NCBI GenBank assembly: GCA_016946835.1
Contig: JACVTC010000041.1
Coordinates: 646,501-657,500, forward strand
Direction of reading: 5' to 3'
Length of the DNA: 11,000 nucleotides
Origin: Neocallimastix lanati (nom. inval.)
Lineage: Eukaryota; Neocallimastigomycota; Neocallimastigomycetes; Neocallimastigales; Neocallimastigaceae
The notes under the pieces were generated by a model. It had not been told where the DNA came from and made no database searches. It worked only from the letters and a program-made list of their open reading frames with translations. The position numbers and the translations under genes were made by a program. The number at the start of each line of letters is the position of its first letter. Within the stretch, counting starts at the first letter, position 1. Shown here piece after piece: positions 1 through 9,039 of the stretch.

Positions 1-265
1 AATAAACAGTTTATAATATTTTATTTATATATAAAGTAATAACCTATTTATTATATATTATATGAATTAAAAATAATATTAACACGATTTATAAAAGTTA
101 TGATATAAAAAAAGAAATATTAAAATAAAATGACTTTTCTTCAAAATAGATGTAATTATATATATTATATATTATCATTATATATGATTATTTGAATTTA
201 AAATTAAAATGTAAATAATTTTTATATTAATATGCCCAAATATAGTTAATACGTATTTTTAATGG

Positions 266-291
266 TTTTTTTTTTTTTTAAAAAAAAAAAA
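266..291. repeat. T14/A12 snap-back tract
   Basis: A run of 14 T is followed directly by 12 A, giving a self-complementary homopolymer dyad. Similar T-run/A-run junctions recur near 3002-3020, 3079-3097 and 9796-9814. Function unknown; probably low-complexity drift. Confidence 0.7.
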
Positions 292-536
292 TAAGAATTA
301 AAATTTTAAAATTTTAAATTGACATAATTCAAGGATTTACTTTTTTATATAAATATTATATAAATAACTAAATGAATATATAATTTTTTTTATTAAACAT
401 TTTTTAAATTAAAATATAAAATAAAACTTTTCCTAATTTTATTCAAGTGTTGAAAGTTCTATTTTATTACATATATAAAAATTCAAAAAAAAATAATTAA
501 TAAATAAGAGAGATGTTATTATATATTAAAAATATA

Positions 537-539
<3 letters not shown>

Positions 540-574
<35 letters not shown>
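540..574. repeat. Poly(A) tract, 35 nt
   Basis: Uninterrupted A35, the longest homopolymer I noticed in the window. No coding or retroposed sequence lies immediately 5' of it that would suggest a processed pseudogene tail. Likely a simple repeat or nucleosome-excluding tract. Confidence 0.85.
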
Positions 575-576
<2 letters not shown>

Positions 577-1093
577 ATCTAATGTCGAACCTTATAAAAT
601 ATAAAATTCTGTTACTAATTTGTTGCTAATCAAAAAAAATCAATTAAATAAAATATGTTGAAAATATGAAAACAAAAAACTTTTAAAATTCTTTCATATG
701 TATACTGAATAATATTTTTATATTGAAATAATTAATGGAAGCATAAAAAAGCAAATGAACAAATATATAAAATTACCAAAAAAATATTATTCTTAAGCAA
801 ATTTTTTAAAATTATGATTTTCAACATAATCATCTTCTCATTAATTATTAACACTTTTTAATAAATTGTAAAAATTAAGATATAATGAGATTTTTTCATA
901 TAGAAAAACTAATTAATTTTAAACTACTACCTAACAATCAATTAATTATTTATCAATATTATTACTATTATTTATTATTTTTAATCATAATTATAATATT
1001 TTTAATTTATATAGTTATAAATATTATTATCATATATATTTATTTATTTACTTTTACTACTCATTTTATTACATAGTGAGAAAAAAAAAATTT

Positions 1094-1096
<3 letters not shown>

Positions 1097-1124
<28 letters not shown>
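1097..1124. repeat. (AT)n microsatellite
   Basis: Fourteen consecutive AT dinucleotides, flanked by A-rich sequence on the left and TTT on the right. Confidence 0.85.
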
Positions 1125-1128
<4 letters not shown>

Positions 1129-1797
1129 AAAATCTTACATTAATATATGAATATAAATGGTAAATTAAATAGTCAACTTTTAAATAATTTTTCCCATATT
1201 TTTTACTAATTTATATAAAGATCTATCTTTTCTCTTTTATAATAAATTAACTTTTTTTTTTTATTTTCTTTTTTTTCTATTTTCTCTATTCTCTTTTTTA
1301 AATTTATTCTTACATTTAATCTTAGCCTTGAACTTTAATAATTTTAAACTTTAATATTATGAATTATACATTAAACTAAATATTAAAGTTAAGAAAAAAG
1401 AGAATATTTATATATTATTATTGTCTTTTTAATATGTTATATGAATATTAATGATACTTTTTTATATATATATAGTATATACTGTTTTCTAAAAGATTTT
1501 ACTTTATTTTTTTTTTTTTTATTAAACTTACTGTGATTATTTTAATTATTATATTATTATTATTATTTTAATCATTATTAAGATACATTCTTTGCATTAT
1601 CTTTAAAAATATAATCTGTTATTATTGTTATTAGAAATACAATCTTTTATAATTATTATTATTATTAAAAAAATTTTTATTATTATCAAATATACAATTT
1701 TCTATTGTTATCATTATTAGTATAAATATACAACCTTTTCTATTTTCTATTGTTATTATATAAATATACAATATGTTATTATAAATATGTAATTTTC

Positions 1798-1799
<2 letters not shown>

Positions 1800-1872
<73 letters not shown>
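1800..1872. repeat. (TTA)24 microsatellite
   Basis: An uninterrupted TTA trinucleotide repeat of about 24 units. It sits in a broader TTA/ATT-rich zone (about 1535-1960) with several shorter interrupted tracts. No open coding context surrounds it. Confidence 0.9.
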
Positions 1873-1874
<2 letters not shown>

Positions 1875-2663
1875 CCTTTATAACTATTATTTTCGTTATT
1901 AATAAATATAATATTTATTTATTATTATTATTAATACATATTACCATTATATTATTTAACATTATTTAATTAATATAATTAAAAAGATTATTTAAAAATA
2001 TCATATCATATTAATTGTTATTTTATTTGTTTTTCAAGAGTTATCTTTTATAATTTAATATTTTTAATTTTCGAATTTTTTTTTTTTTTTTTATATTTCA
2101 ACATTAGAAATAAATTTTGTTAATTATGTAGGATTTAAAGTTGTATTTTTAAAGAATTAATTTATATCTTATTTAATATTTAATATTTCATATAAATATT
2201 TTTTTTTTATATAAAAAGATTGTACAAATTATTTTAAAATTAATTTTTCTTTAAAAAAAGAATAATTATAACTTTATTTTTTATATTGATAAAACAACAT
2301 ATGCACTTGAAATCTGAAATACAGCTATTTTTTTATATATATTTATTTTTTGTTTGGCATAAAAATATAATATATAAAAAAAAGTAAAATTGATATAAAT
2401 ATAAAACAATGTTTTATTATATTATATAATAATAATTAAGTAAAATAGATTAATATATAAAATTACTATTACTATATTTTTTAAATTTTTGAAATAAATA
2501 AATATTATTATTTTTAAAAATTTTCTAATAATAGTTATTTTAATTAAATTATTAAATTTCTAAAATTTCTAAATATAGTATGAAATTAAATATTAATAAA
2601 AAAAGGATTATAATTCCTATAAAATATAATATATAATATTCTTAACATCATTTTTGAGATAGA

Positions 2664-2698
2664 TATTATAACATATATTCTTCGTAAATGTTATAATA
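2664..2698. repeat. Inverted repeat, 11-bp arms
   Basis: TATTATAACAT at 2664-2674 is perfectly inverted as ATGTTATAATA at 2688-2698, with a 13-nt spacer. Short inverted repeats arise often by chance in such AT-rich DNA, so no role is assigned. Confidence 0.6.
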
Positions 2699-2985
2699 AT
2701 AATTATTTGATTATTATAAATATTGAATATTATTTATTACTTAATTTTATTAAAATCATTTGTTTACATCAATTAATATTAAATATTAAAATCATATAAA
2801 AATATTAAAAAATATAAATATGAATACTTCTATTACAATATTTTCAAATTTATATATAATTTTATTTTAATTTATAAATTTTTATTATTCAACCTATTTT
2901 TAACATTATATAAAAAAAAAAATATGGTTGATATAAATTTTAAATACTAATAATACAAAATTTATATATATATTTTTATCTTGTA

Positions 2986-3149
2986 TAGATTTTTCTTTTT
3001 CTTTTTTAAAAAAAAAAAAATAAAATAAAATAAAAAAATAATCAAATTTATTTATTATATTTTAGATTTTTCTTTTTCTTTTTTAAAAAAAAAAAAATAA
3101 AATAAAATAAAATAAAATAAAAAAATAATCAAATTTATTTATTATATTT
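2986..3149. repeat. Tandem duplication of a 77-bp unit
   Basis: A unit starting TAGATTTTTCTTTTTC at 2986 is repeated at 3063. Both copies carry a pyrimidine tract, a 13-A run, a ladder of TAAAA units and the tail TAATCAAATTTATTTATTAT. The copies are identical except that the second has two extra TAAAA units (10 bp). A third, degenerate copy (about 3195-3257) keeps the TAGATTTTT start and the TAATCAAATTTATTTA tail but has an AAT repeat in the middle. The array ends about 45 bp before the start codon of the anillin-like gene. Confidence 0.85.
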
Positions 3150-3302
3150 TTATTATTAAATTCAATTTTTTTTTTTTTTTTAGCATATTATATATAGATT
3201 TTTTATTTAAAGTAATAATAATAATAATAATAATAATCAAATTTATTTAATATTTTAGTAAAAAGAAATTATAATAAAATAAATCGAAACGTTATACCAA
3301 AA

Positions 3303-5938
3303 ATGATGATTAGTGATTATAACTCAATGAGATCAAATTCATCCTTTTCTTCTTTATCTTTGGAAGAAAGGAGAATAAGATCATCCTTCAATTTCACCTC
3401 AGCAAGATCATTTATATTTTCAGAAAGGTATTCTTTAAAAGCATTACATCTACCGCCTTCTATTGAAAATATTGATAATTTACCCAATGGACTTTGGAAT
3501 TGGATTCATTCCCAAGATTCAGTGAGTCAAGAAAGTTTGAATAGTACTAAACGAAATGGAACAAAAATTATTTTTAATAATGAAAAATTAGTGAATGGCA
3601 AATTAGTTCAAAGTAAAAATATCATGACGGATAACTCAAATAATACTTCTGAAGATATTAAAAAAAAAACTAATAATAAAAAAACTTATAAGTGTCCATT
3701 ACCTAGACCATTGTAAATAATAGAATATTAAAATATATTAATAAAATAAAATATAAAATAACATATATATATATATATTTATATAATTATATATTTACTC
3801 TAAAAAAAATTTATAATATATTATTAATATCAATAATGAAAAGTTTTAAAATTATTTAATTTATTAATTTTTTCTAAATATAATTTATATATTTTATTAT
3901 TATTATTATTATTGTCATTATTATTATTATTATTGTCATTATTATTATTATTATTGTTGTTGTTATTGTTATTATTGTTATTACCTCAATTTATAAAATC
4001 ACCAAGGAAAAACAATTTTCTAGAACGTTCACAATCATTAAGAGGACCTGATTTATCTTTTCCAAGATCAATTTCAAATCTTTATTCAAAATCCAGTTTA
4101 CTTTCATTAAATTCGCTTTCTTCTGTATCTACAAAAATAGATGAACCATTTACTAATTCAAGTTTATATATTCAAGGTTTTTATTTATAAATAATAATAT
4201 TATTATTGATATAAATAAAAAAAAAATTGTTTTATAAATATATAAAAATTAATAAAAAATAATGATTTTTATATATGATCATAACAAAAAAAAAAAAAAA
4301 AAAAAAAAATAAAATAAAAAATAAAAATAATGAATTATAGCTGTAGAATTACAAGGAAAATTTTCATCCAAAGGTATTAAAAAATTATAATAATGATAAA
4401 AATGATAATAAATTGGATTTTATATTATAAGATAGTAAAAATAAGAATAAAAAATAAAATAAAATATATAATATAAAATGAAAAAAAGAATAAGAAATAA
4501 AAAATAAAAAAATAAAGATAAAGATAAGAAATAAAAATATATATATATATAAATATAAAATATCCATATTAATTTCTTATTTTATAATTATATATATTCA
4601 TTCTTCTTTCCAATAACAAAAATTTTTACATAATTATAATTTTTAAAAATAAAAAAATAATACATGTTTTTTTTCATATCATCTATCACCTATTATATGT
4701 TATACAAAATAAAACCATTTAAAAAAAAAAGTTTCAGCTATATTTTGTGAGGTCGAAGTTGGAAAGAGAAAATATCGAACAGATCCAGTAAAATTAGAAA
4801 AAAAAAGTACCATAGTTCAAATTCATGAAGGTTTTTTATTGTAATTATTAAAATATTATCATCTCATCCTTTACATATATATATTTATATATAAAATTTA
4901 ATTAATATTATAATAGAAATAGAAATACATTTCAAATTTTATTTATTTATTTTTATTTATTTATTTTTATTAATTTATTTTTATTTATTTATTTTTATTT
5001 ATTTATTTATTTTTATTTATTTATTTATTTATATATATATATATATATTTTAATATTAACGAAATACCTATAATAATAATGATAAAAAAATTAAAAATAA
5101 TAAATAAAGTGACGTTCCATCTACAAATTTTAAAGTCATTATTAAAGTTTATGGTATTAAATTACTTCAAAGTAAATCAATATTTTCAACAATATTTAAT
5201 AATAATAAAAAATCCATAATAATAAGTAGATCGAATGATACACTTTTCAATAGTATGACAGATCTTAAATCAATGTCTCGAGAGAATTTATCTGAAAGTG
5301 TAGAAGTTTATTTAGGAGAAGTTAGTTTCCAATTAACTAATATTAAATTTTTAAGATTATCTGGAGTTTATCCACTTTCAATTTCATCTTCCTCTATTAA
5401 TTTAAATACAATATCTTCATTGAAGGCATCTAAAATATTAAAGAGTATTAAAAATAATTCCAATAAGATACCTAAAATGGTAATTCAAATGGGAATTTTT
5501 AATGATGAATCATCTAAAATCGAACTTCAAAAGATTCCTGTAAATAATAATATTATATTTTGAATAAAATATATAAATATATATATATATATATTTTTAT
5601 ATAAACTTTATTATATTATAAAAGATTCCATAGTAAAATTATATAATAATTAATTATTTATCTTCTTTTTTTTTTTTATTTCACTTTTATAAAATATATA
5701 TAAATATATATATATATATATAATTAATATATCACTTATTTAATTATAATATTAAATATAGAGTAATATCAGCAATATCAATTTACAATATGAAAACTTT
5801 ATTTCATTTTTGATTAATTCTAATCAAAAGATGGTATAAATTTTTTATAATCTTAATATTAATAAAAAAAATAATAAATATTTCTACTAAAACATAAAAA
5901 ATATAATTTCAAATTTTAAATAATTAATTAATTTTTCC

Positions 5939-5969
<31 letters not shown>

Positions 5970-6144
5970 AAGATATGGCGTAGATATTGGGCTCAAATTC
6001 TAAATAATTATATGTATATCTATGATTCTGAATACAAAAATGTAAATTGATAACTTATTTACGTTTTATTATTATTATTATTATTATTATTTATTATTAT
6101 TATTATTATTATTTTTATTTTTATTTTTATTATTATTATTATTA

Positions 6145-6184
<40 letters not shown>

Positions 6185-6660
6185 CATAAGATTTATATAA
6201 ATTATGATTTAACATTTTTATGGTTAATAAAAACTTTACTATTATATATATATTTTTAAAATATATGTATATATTATATATTAAAATAATAATAATAATA
6301 AAACAGAGAAAAGATCCTATAACTAGACTTAATTTAAGTTTTATTAAATCTATTAAAAAAACAGATCCGGAACAAATTTATGTTAATAATTGTATTACTA
6401 TGGAATTCCAAAGTAATTATTTATCTACAGAAACAGGAGAAGAACTAATAGAGAACATTAAAACTATTCCATTACAATTTGAACATATAGATGGTAATGA
6501 TATTTTAATAAGAGATTTAGTTAGAAGTAACGAATCTTGGTCAAATTGGAATCTAAATAGTTTAAATGAAGGTTTTAGAATTTATTGTTATACTGACTCT
6601 AAAAATGATGTTATTGAATGGGTCAAACATATTAAGAAAGCAAAAGAAATATATCAATAA
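3303..6660 (+). CDS. Anillin/Mid1/Bud4-like protein (C2-like anillin-homology region + PH domain), eight exons
   Basis: Predicted exons: 3303-3712, 4007-4176, 4341-4373, 4738-4840, 5110-5539, 5762-5833, 5973-6041 and 6307-6660. They join in frame to 1641 nt (546 aa plus TAA), with intron phases 2,1,1,2,0,0,0. Residues 1-185 are Ser/Asn-rich and look disordered, with a CPLPRPL motif at about 131-137. Residues about 186-382 look like a C2-type beta sandwich: LYIQAVELQGKF, AIFCEVEVGKRKYRTDP, then EGFLFDVPSTNFKVIIKVYG. Residues about 393-542 look like a PH domain: YENFISFL, WRRYWAQILNNYMYIYD, KDPITRLNLS and a final helix DVIEWVKHIKKAKEI with the conserved Trp. A C2-like module followed by a C-terminal PH domain is the layout of anillin-family cytokinesis scaffolds, which bind membrane and septin or actomyosin components. 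At 546 aa it is shorter than typical anillins, and I see no Rho-binding helical region. The ATG at 3303 (a second Met follows) is the first Met after an in-frame stop at 3234. Upstream exons cannot be excluded. Family assignment is from motif resemblance, not a search. Confidence 0.75.
3713..4006 (+). other. Intron 1 of anillin-like gene (phase 2), with TTA/TTG repeat
   Basis: Donor GTAAAT follows CCATT; the acceptor is CCAAG before GAAAAAC. The join TT|G gives Leu137 and restores frame into KNNFLERSQS. The span opens with stop codons. It carries a TTA repeat interrupted by TTG and TCA (about 3896-3984), which acts as the pyrimidine-rich stretch; it would read as poly-Leu if translated. No AG occurs between 3843 and the chosen acceptor. 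Confidence 0.75.
4177..4340 (+). other. Intron 2 of anillin-like gene (phase 1)
   Basis: Donor GTTTTT (weak) and acceptor TTATAG. The G|CT join makes Ala and links LYIQ to AVELQGKF. An alternative donor GTTTAT at 4162 is also in phase and would drop five residues. The intron contains a 24-nt A run (4286-4309). Confidence 0.65.
4374..4737 (+). other. Intron 3 of anillin-like gene (phase 1)
   Basis: Donor GTATTA and acceptor TTTCAG, 364 nt, the longest intron of this gene. The G|CT join makes Ala and links GKFSSK to AIFCEVEVGK. A minus-strand open frame inside it (4385-4567) is only F/I/L/Y-rich low complexity and is not a gene. Confidence 0.75.
4841..5109 (+). other. Intron 4 of anillin-like gene (phase 2), with TTTA repeats
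   Basis: Donor GTAATT and acceptor AAATAAAG. The TT|T join makes Phe and gives EGFLFDVPSTNF. The nearby GT at 4831 resembles a donor but would break the frame with this acceptor. The interior (about 4938-5050) is a long TTTA/TTTTTA ladder running into an AT repeat. Confidence 0.75.
5540..5761 (+). other. Intron 5 of anillin-like gene (phase 0)
   Basis: Donor GTAAAT after CCT (Pro382) and acceptor AAATATAG before AGT (Ser383). Read-through would meet TGA at 5561-5563 after only seven extra codons. The downstream 72-nt exon reads cleanly up to the next donor. Confidence 0.75.
5834..5972 (+). other. Intron 6 of anillin-like gene (phase 0), with A29 run
   Basis: Donor GTATAA after AAGATG and acceptor AATTAAG before ATATGGCGT. 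It splits the PH domain between NQKM and IWRRYWAQIL. The tract just before the acceptor is poly(A) (5939-5967) rather than polypyrimidine, which is unusual for a 3' splice site. Confidence 0.7.
6042..6306 (+). other. Intron 7 of anillin-like gene (phase 0), with TTA repeat
   Basis: Donor GTAAAT after AAAAAT and acceptor AAACAG before AGAAAAGAT. It joins DSEYKN to RKDPITRLNLS within the PH domain. Positions about 6065-6184 form an interrupted TTA/TTTTTA microsatellite that gives spurious I/Y-rich open frames. Confidence 0.8.
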
Positions 6661-7008
6661 TATCTTTTTTTTTTCATTTTTTTGAAAAATAGAATATATA
6701 ATTAGAAAATAATTAGAATATATATATATATTAATATCTTTAAATTGTATTATAAAGTTTTTTTTTTTTATAAAAAAAATAAATTTGCTATTATTTAATT
6801 ATTAATAATTTAATAAGTAAATTAAATTAATTTATAATCATTTTTATTTATTAATTATTGATTATTTAATTATTATATCACAGTATTACTAAGAAAAAAA
6901 TGAATATTATCTATCTAAATATATAAATATATATTAAGAGCATTATTATTAAAATAATAATAATTCTTTAAAAATAATTTGATTTTTTAATAAAATACCA
7001 TTATAATG

Positions 7009-7040
7009 TAAATATATAGGTATATATACCTATATATTTA
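7009..7040. repeat. Perfect 32-bp palindrome
   Basis: TAAATATATAGG, TATATATA and CCTATATATTTA together equal their own reverse complement over 32 bp. The GG/CC pairs make it more than a plain AT repeat. It could be a cruciform or dimeric-protein binding site, or chance; nothing adjacent decides this. Confidence 0.8.
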
Positions 7041-7402
7041 TATTTAATTGTAGAATATGTTTTAATACATATATATACAAATTATAAATAAATTTTATCT
7101 AATTACTATTAGTAATATTATTATTAGCTTTTACTTATTTATATAATAATGAATATTAAAATATTATCGATAGGAATGTGTATATTAATTTTTTTTTTAT
7201 TAACTATATTTTATTATATTATATTCTATTGATTCTCTATGCAAATAATTATTCCTAATTGTTCCTAATTAACTTTTTTTTTATTATAATTAATATTATA
7301 TTGTACGGTACATTTAAAAAAATAAAAAAAAATAAAAAAAAAAATTTTTAATAAATTTTCTTTTTTAGGAAATCTTTATTGATGTATAATCTGTATATAC
7401 AT

Positions 7403-7422
7403 AAAAAAAAAAAAAAAAAAAA
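7403..7422. repeat. Poly(A) tract, 20 nt
   Basis: A20 simple repeat in the intergenic region; no associated gene. Confidence 0.8.
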
Positions 7423-7460
7423 GTAAATATTAAAATAAATAAATAATATTCATTAATAAT

Positions 7461-7512
7461 ATTGGATAAAAAAAATGAATAATAAATTTATCCAATTTCA
7501 ATAAATTGAAAT
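7461..7512. repeat. Two adjacent inverted repeats
   Basis: ATTGGATAAA (7461-7470) pairs perfectly with TTTATCCAAT (7487-7496). ATTTCAAT (7495-7502) pairs with ATTGAAAT (7505-7512) across a 2-nt spacer. The two dyads overlap by two bases, so they could form back-to-back hairpins. Role unknown. Confidence 0.6.
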
Positions 7513-7747
7513 ATGGATTAAATATATATAGAAAAATATATATAGATAGATTTTATGTTTATATTTCATTGTTTTTAATTCTTACTTTATTTATTCATAT
7601 TTTTAAGTAGATAAATTAATTCACAACAGTTAAAAAGGTAAAAATAATAATTAATAATTTCTAATAGTTAGCCTATTTTACTATTTCGATTCATAATTAT
7701 TATTTTTAATTTTATTTTTATTTTTTTACTTCAATTTTTATTCTTAA

Positions 7748-7748
7748 T

Positions 7749-7799
<51 letters not shown>

Positions 7800-7800
7800 T
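7748..7800. repeat. (TTTA)n microsatellite
   Basis: About 13 uninterrupted TTTA units in the intergenic region. Confidence 0.85.
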
Positions 7801-8051
7801 AATGAAGTTTTTTATAAATTTAACATTGTTTTTTTTTTTTTTTTATTATTAATAATTATGATAATCTATTAATTATAAAATAGTAATTATATATTTAAAT
7901 ATTTAAATAATTTTTTTTTTTTTTAATTTTACTTTAAGTCTAAAAAAAAATAAAATTATTTTATAATAATAAAAAAATGAGATTCAAACTTAAAAAGCAT
8001 AAAATAAAATAAAATATATATATTTATATTTATATATTTTAAAATGGCATC

Positions 8052-8180
8052 TAATGACTAAATTCAGAAATGTTTTCTCCATTGTATCTAATAATAATAA
8101 AAATATTTAGTATTTATCATTAATTAAGATAGTTAATAGCTAAATTCAGAACAATTTCCCACAACAACTAATAATTAATA
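8052..8180. repeat. Decayed direct repeats, spacing 82 bp
   Basis: TAATGACTAAATTCAGAAAT (from 8052) and TAATAGCTAAATTCAGAACA (from 8134) share an identical CTAAATTCAGAA core. Each is followed by a C-containing stretch and then CTAATAAT. A weaker third start, GTTAATAACT, lies at 8201. They look like old tandem copies of a sequence less AT-biased than its surroundings. Confidence 0.5.
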
Positions 8181-8498
8181 CCTGACATAAATTAAAAATA
8201 GTTAATAACTTCTCTTTACTATTTCCTGCTTTTCTAAATTAATATAAAAGATAATAATAACATAAAATAGAATAAAATATTAATGAAAAAAATAAAACGT
8301 GGCGTTTATTTATATAAATAGCTAATGTAGTACAAAATATACAATGTAACATTTAATTTGATTTTACTGCAAATGATCGATTTAATTAAAAAAGTTTAAA
8401 AAAAATAAAATGTACTATTAATTATCTAAAATATCAAACGATTAATTTAATATTAATATATATATTAATAAATATTTTTCATTTTTATAAATTGATTG

Positions 8499-8609
8499 TT
8501 AACAAACATTTCATTATGAACAAAGCCATATCATAATACTAAAGAATATTTTAATCCAAAGTTCTTTATTATTTTGATATGGCTTTGTTCATAATGAAAT
8601 TTTTGTTAA
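8499..8609. repeat. 35-bp inverted repeat flanked by TTAA (possible MITE or fold-back)
   Basis: The arms 8499-8533 and 8575-8609 are inverted copies with one mismatch (8507 against 8601), separated by 41 nt. The arms contain GAACAAAGCCATATCA and its complement, so this is not low-complexity pairing. The outermost bases on both sides are TTAA, the target site duplicated by piggyBac-type transposons. TTAA is its own complement, is common in AT-rich DNA and would be shared by any inverted repeat ending there. No transposase is present. Alternatives are a transcribed hairpin RNA or a replication-generated palindrome. Confidence 0.75.
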
Positions 8610-8684
8610 GAAATACCTTTTTTTTTAAACTTTGAATTAAAATATTTAAAAAAAAAAAAAAAAAAAAAAAAACAGGTATTTCTT
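8608..8684. repeat. Second inverted repeat abutting the 35-bp hairpin
   Basis: AAGAAATACCT (8608-8618) pairs perfectly with AGGTATTTCTT (8674-8684). Pairing can continue from T8618-8626 into the A25 run at 8648-8672 across a single bulged C (8673). Its left arm starts within the last two bases of the preceding inverted repeat, so the two form one compound structure. Confidence 0.7.
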
Positions 8685-8722
8685 CTGTAGAATGGTAAAG
8701 GAACTATAAGAAAGGTTTCTAT

Positions 8723-8724
8723 AT

Positions 8725-8779
<55 letters not shown>

Positions 8780-8780
8780 T
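8723..8780. repeat. (TTTA)n microsatellite
   Basis: About 14 TTTA units, starting about 40 bp downstream of the compound hairpin. Confidence 0.85.
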
Positions 8781-9013
8781 TATTTATAATGCATGCATAT
8801 AATATAAATATACATAATTTAATTAAGAAAGATGATTAAAAAACAAATTTTTATAAAAAATAAAACAAAAAAAATATTTTAAACTTTTATAATATTTAAA
8901 GTTTTTTCCTAATTTAAATTATTAGAAATATCATACATAGTACATTAAATAAATTCAAACTTTTATATGTAGGATAGATAAAGTATTATTGACTCTGTTA
9001 ATTCAAATAGAAC

Positions 9014-9039
9014 AATGCATATTATTAATGCATATTATT
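9014..9039. repeat. 13-bp tandem duplication
   Basis: AATGCATATTATT occurs twice in direct succession (9014-9026 and 9027-9039). Each copy contains the palindrome ATGCAT. Role unknown. Confidence 0.75.

Larger units (their letters stand above)
1..3302. other. AT-rich non-coding region upstream of the anillin-like gene
   Basis: I find no credible coding region, tRNA or rRNA on either strand across this stretch. It consists of A/T homopolymers, AT and TTA microsatellites and stop-rich sequence. The one open frame longer than 60 codons (885-1076, +) encodes almost only I, L, Y, F and T and looks like chance AT-rich sequence. The last 300 bases hold a tandem duplication and two pyrimidine-tract/AG sites (AG at 3182-3183 and 3257-3258) that resemble 3' splice sites. 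The 5' leader of the downstream gene may therefore be spliced, or extra upstream exons may exist. An in-frame TAA at 3234-3236 stops any unspliced N-terminal extension. Confidence 0.7.

Noticed and set aside
885-1076. 63-codon open frame on the + strand
   Set aside because: The product is almost entirely I, L, Y, F and T from TTA/ATT-rich DNA, has no family resemblance and no splice context; chance open frame.
3912-3984. Poly-Leu N-terminus of an apparent 92-aa protein
   Set aside because: It begins at TTG, not ATG, and lies inside intron 1. The TTA/TTG microsatellite is spliced out; only the sequence from 4007 is exon.
4385-4567. Minus-strand 60-codon open frame
   Set aside because: Low-complexity F/I/L/Y sequence located inside intron 3 of the + strand gene.
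4831-4836. Alternative donor GTTTTT for exon 4
   Set aside because: With the acceptor at 5109 it shifts the frame and soon meets a stop. The donor GTAATT at 4841 keeps frame and gives EGFLFDVPSTNF.
6047-6306. I/Y-rich open frame and the N-terminal 29 codons before RKDP
   Set aside because: This is TTA microsatellite sequence of intron 7. The coding part resumes after AAACAG at 6306, in phase with the PH domain.
8499-8684. tRNA or another known small RNA gene in the hairpin block
   Set aside because: No cloverleaf arms or A/B-box-like sequences. The structure is built of long inverted repeats and an A25 run rather than any fold I recognise.
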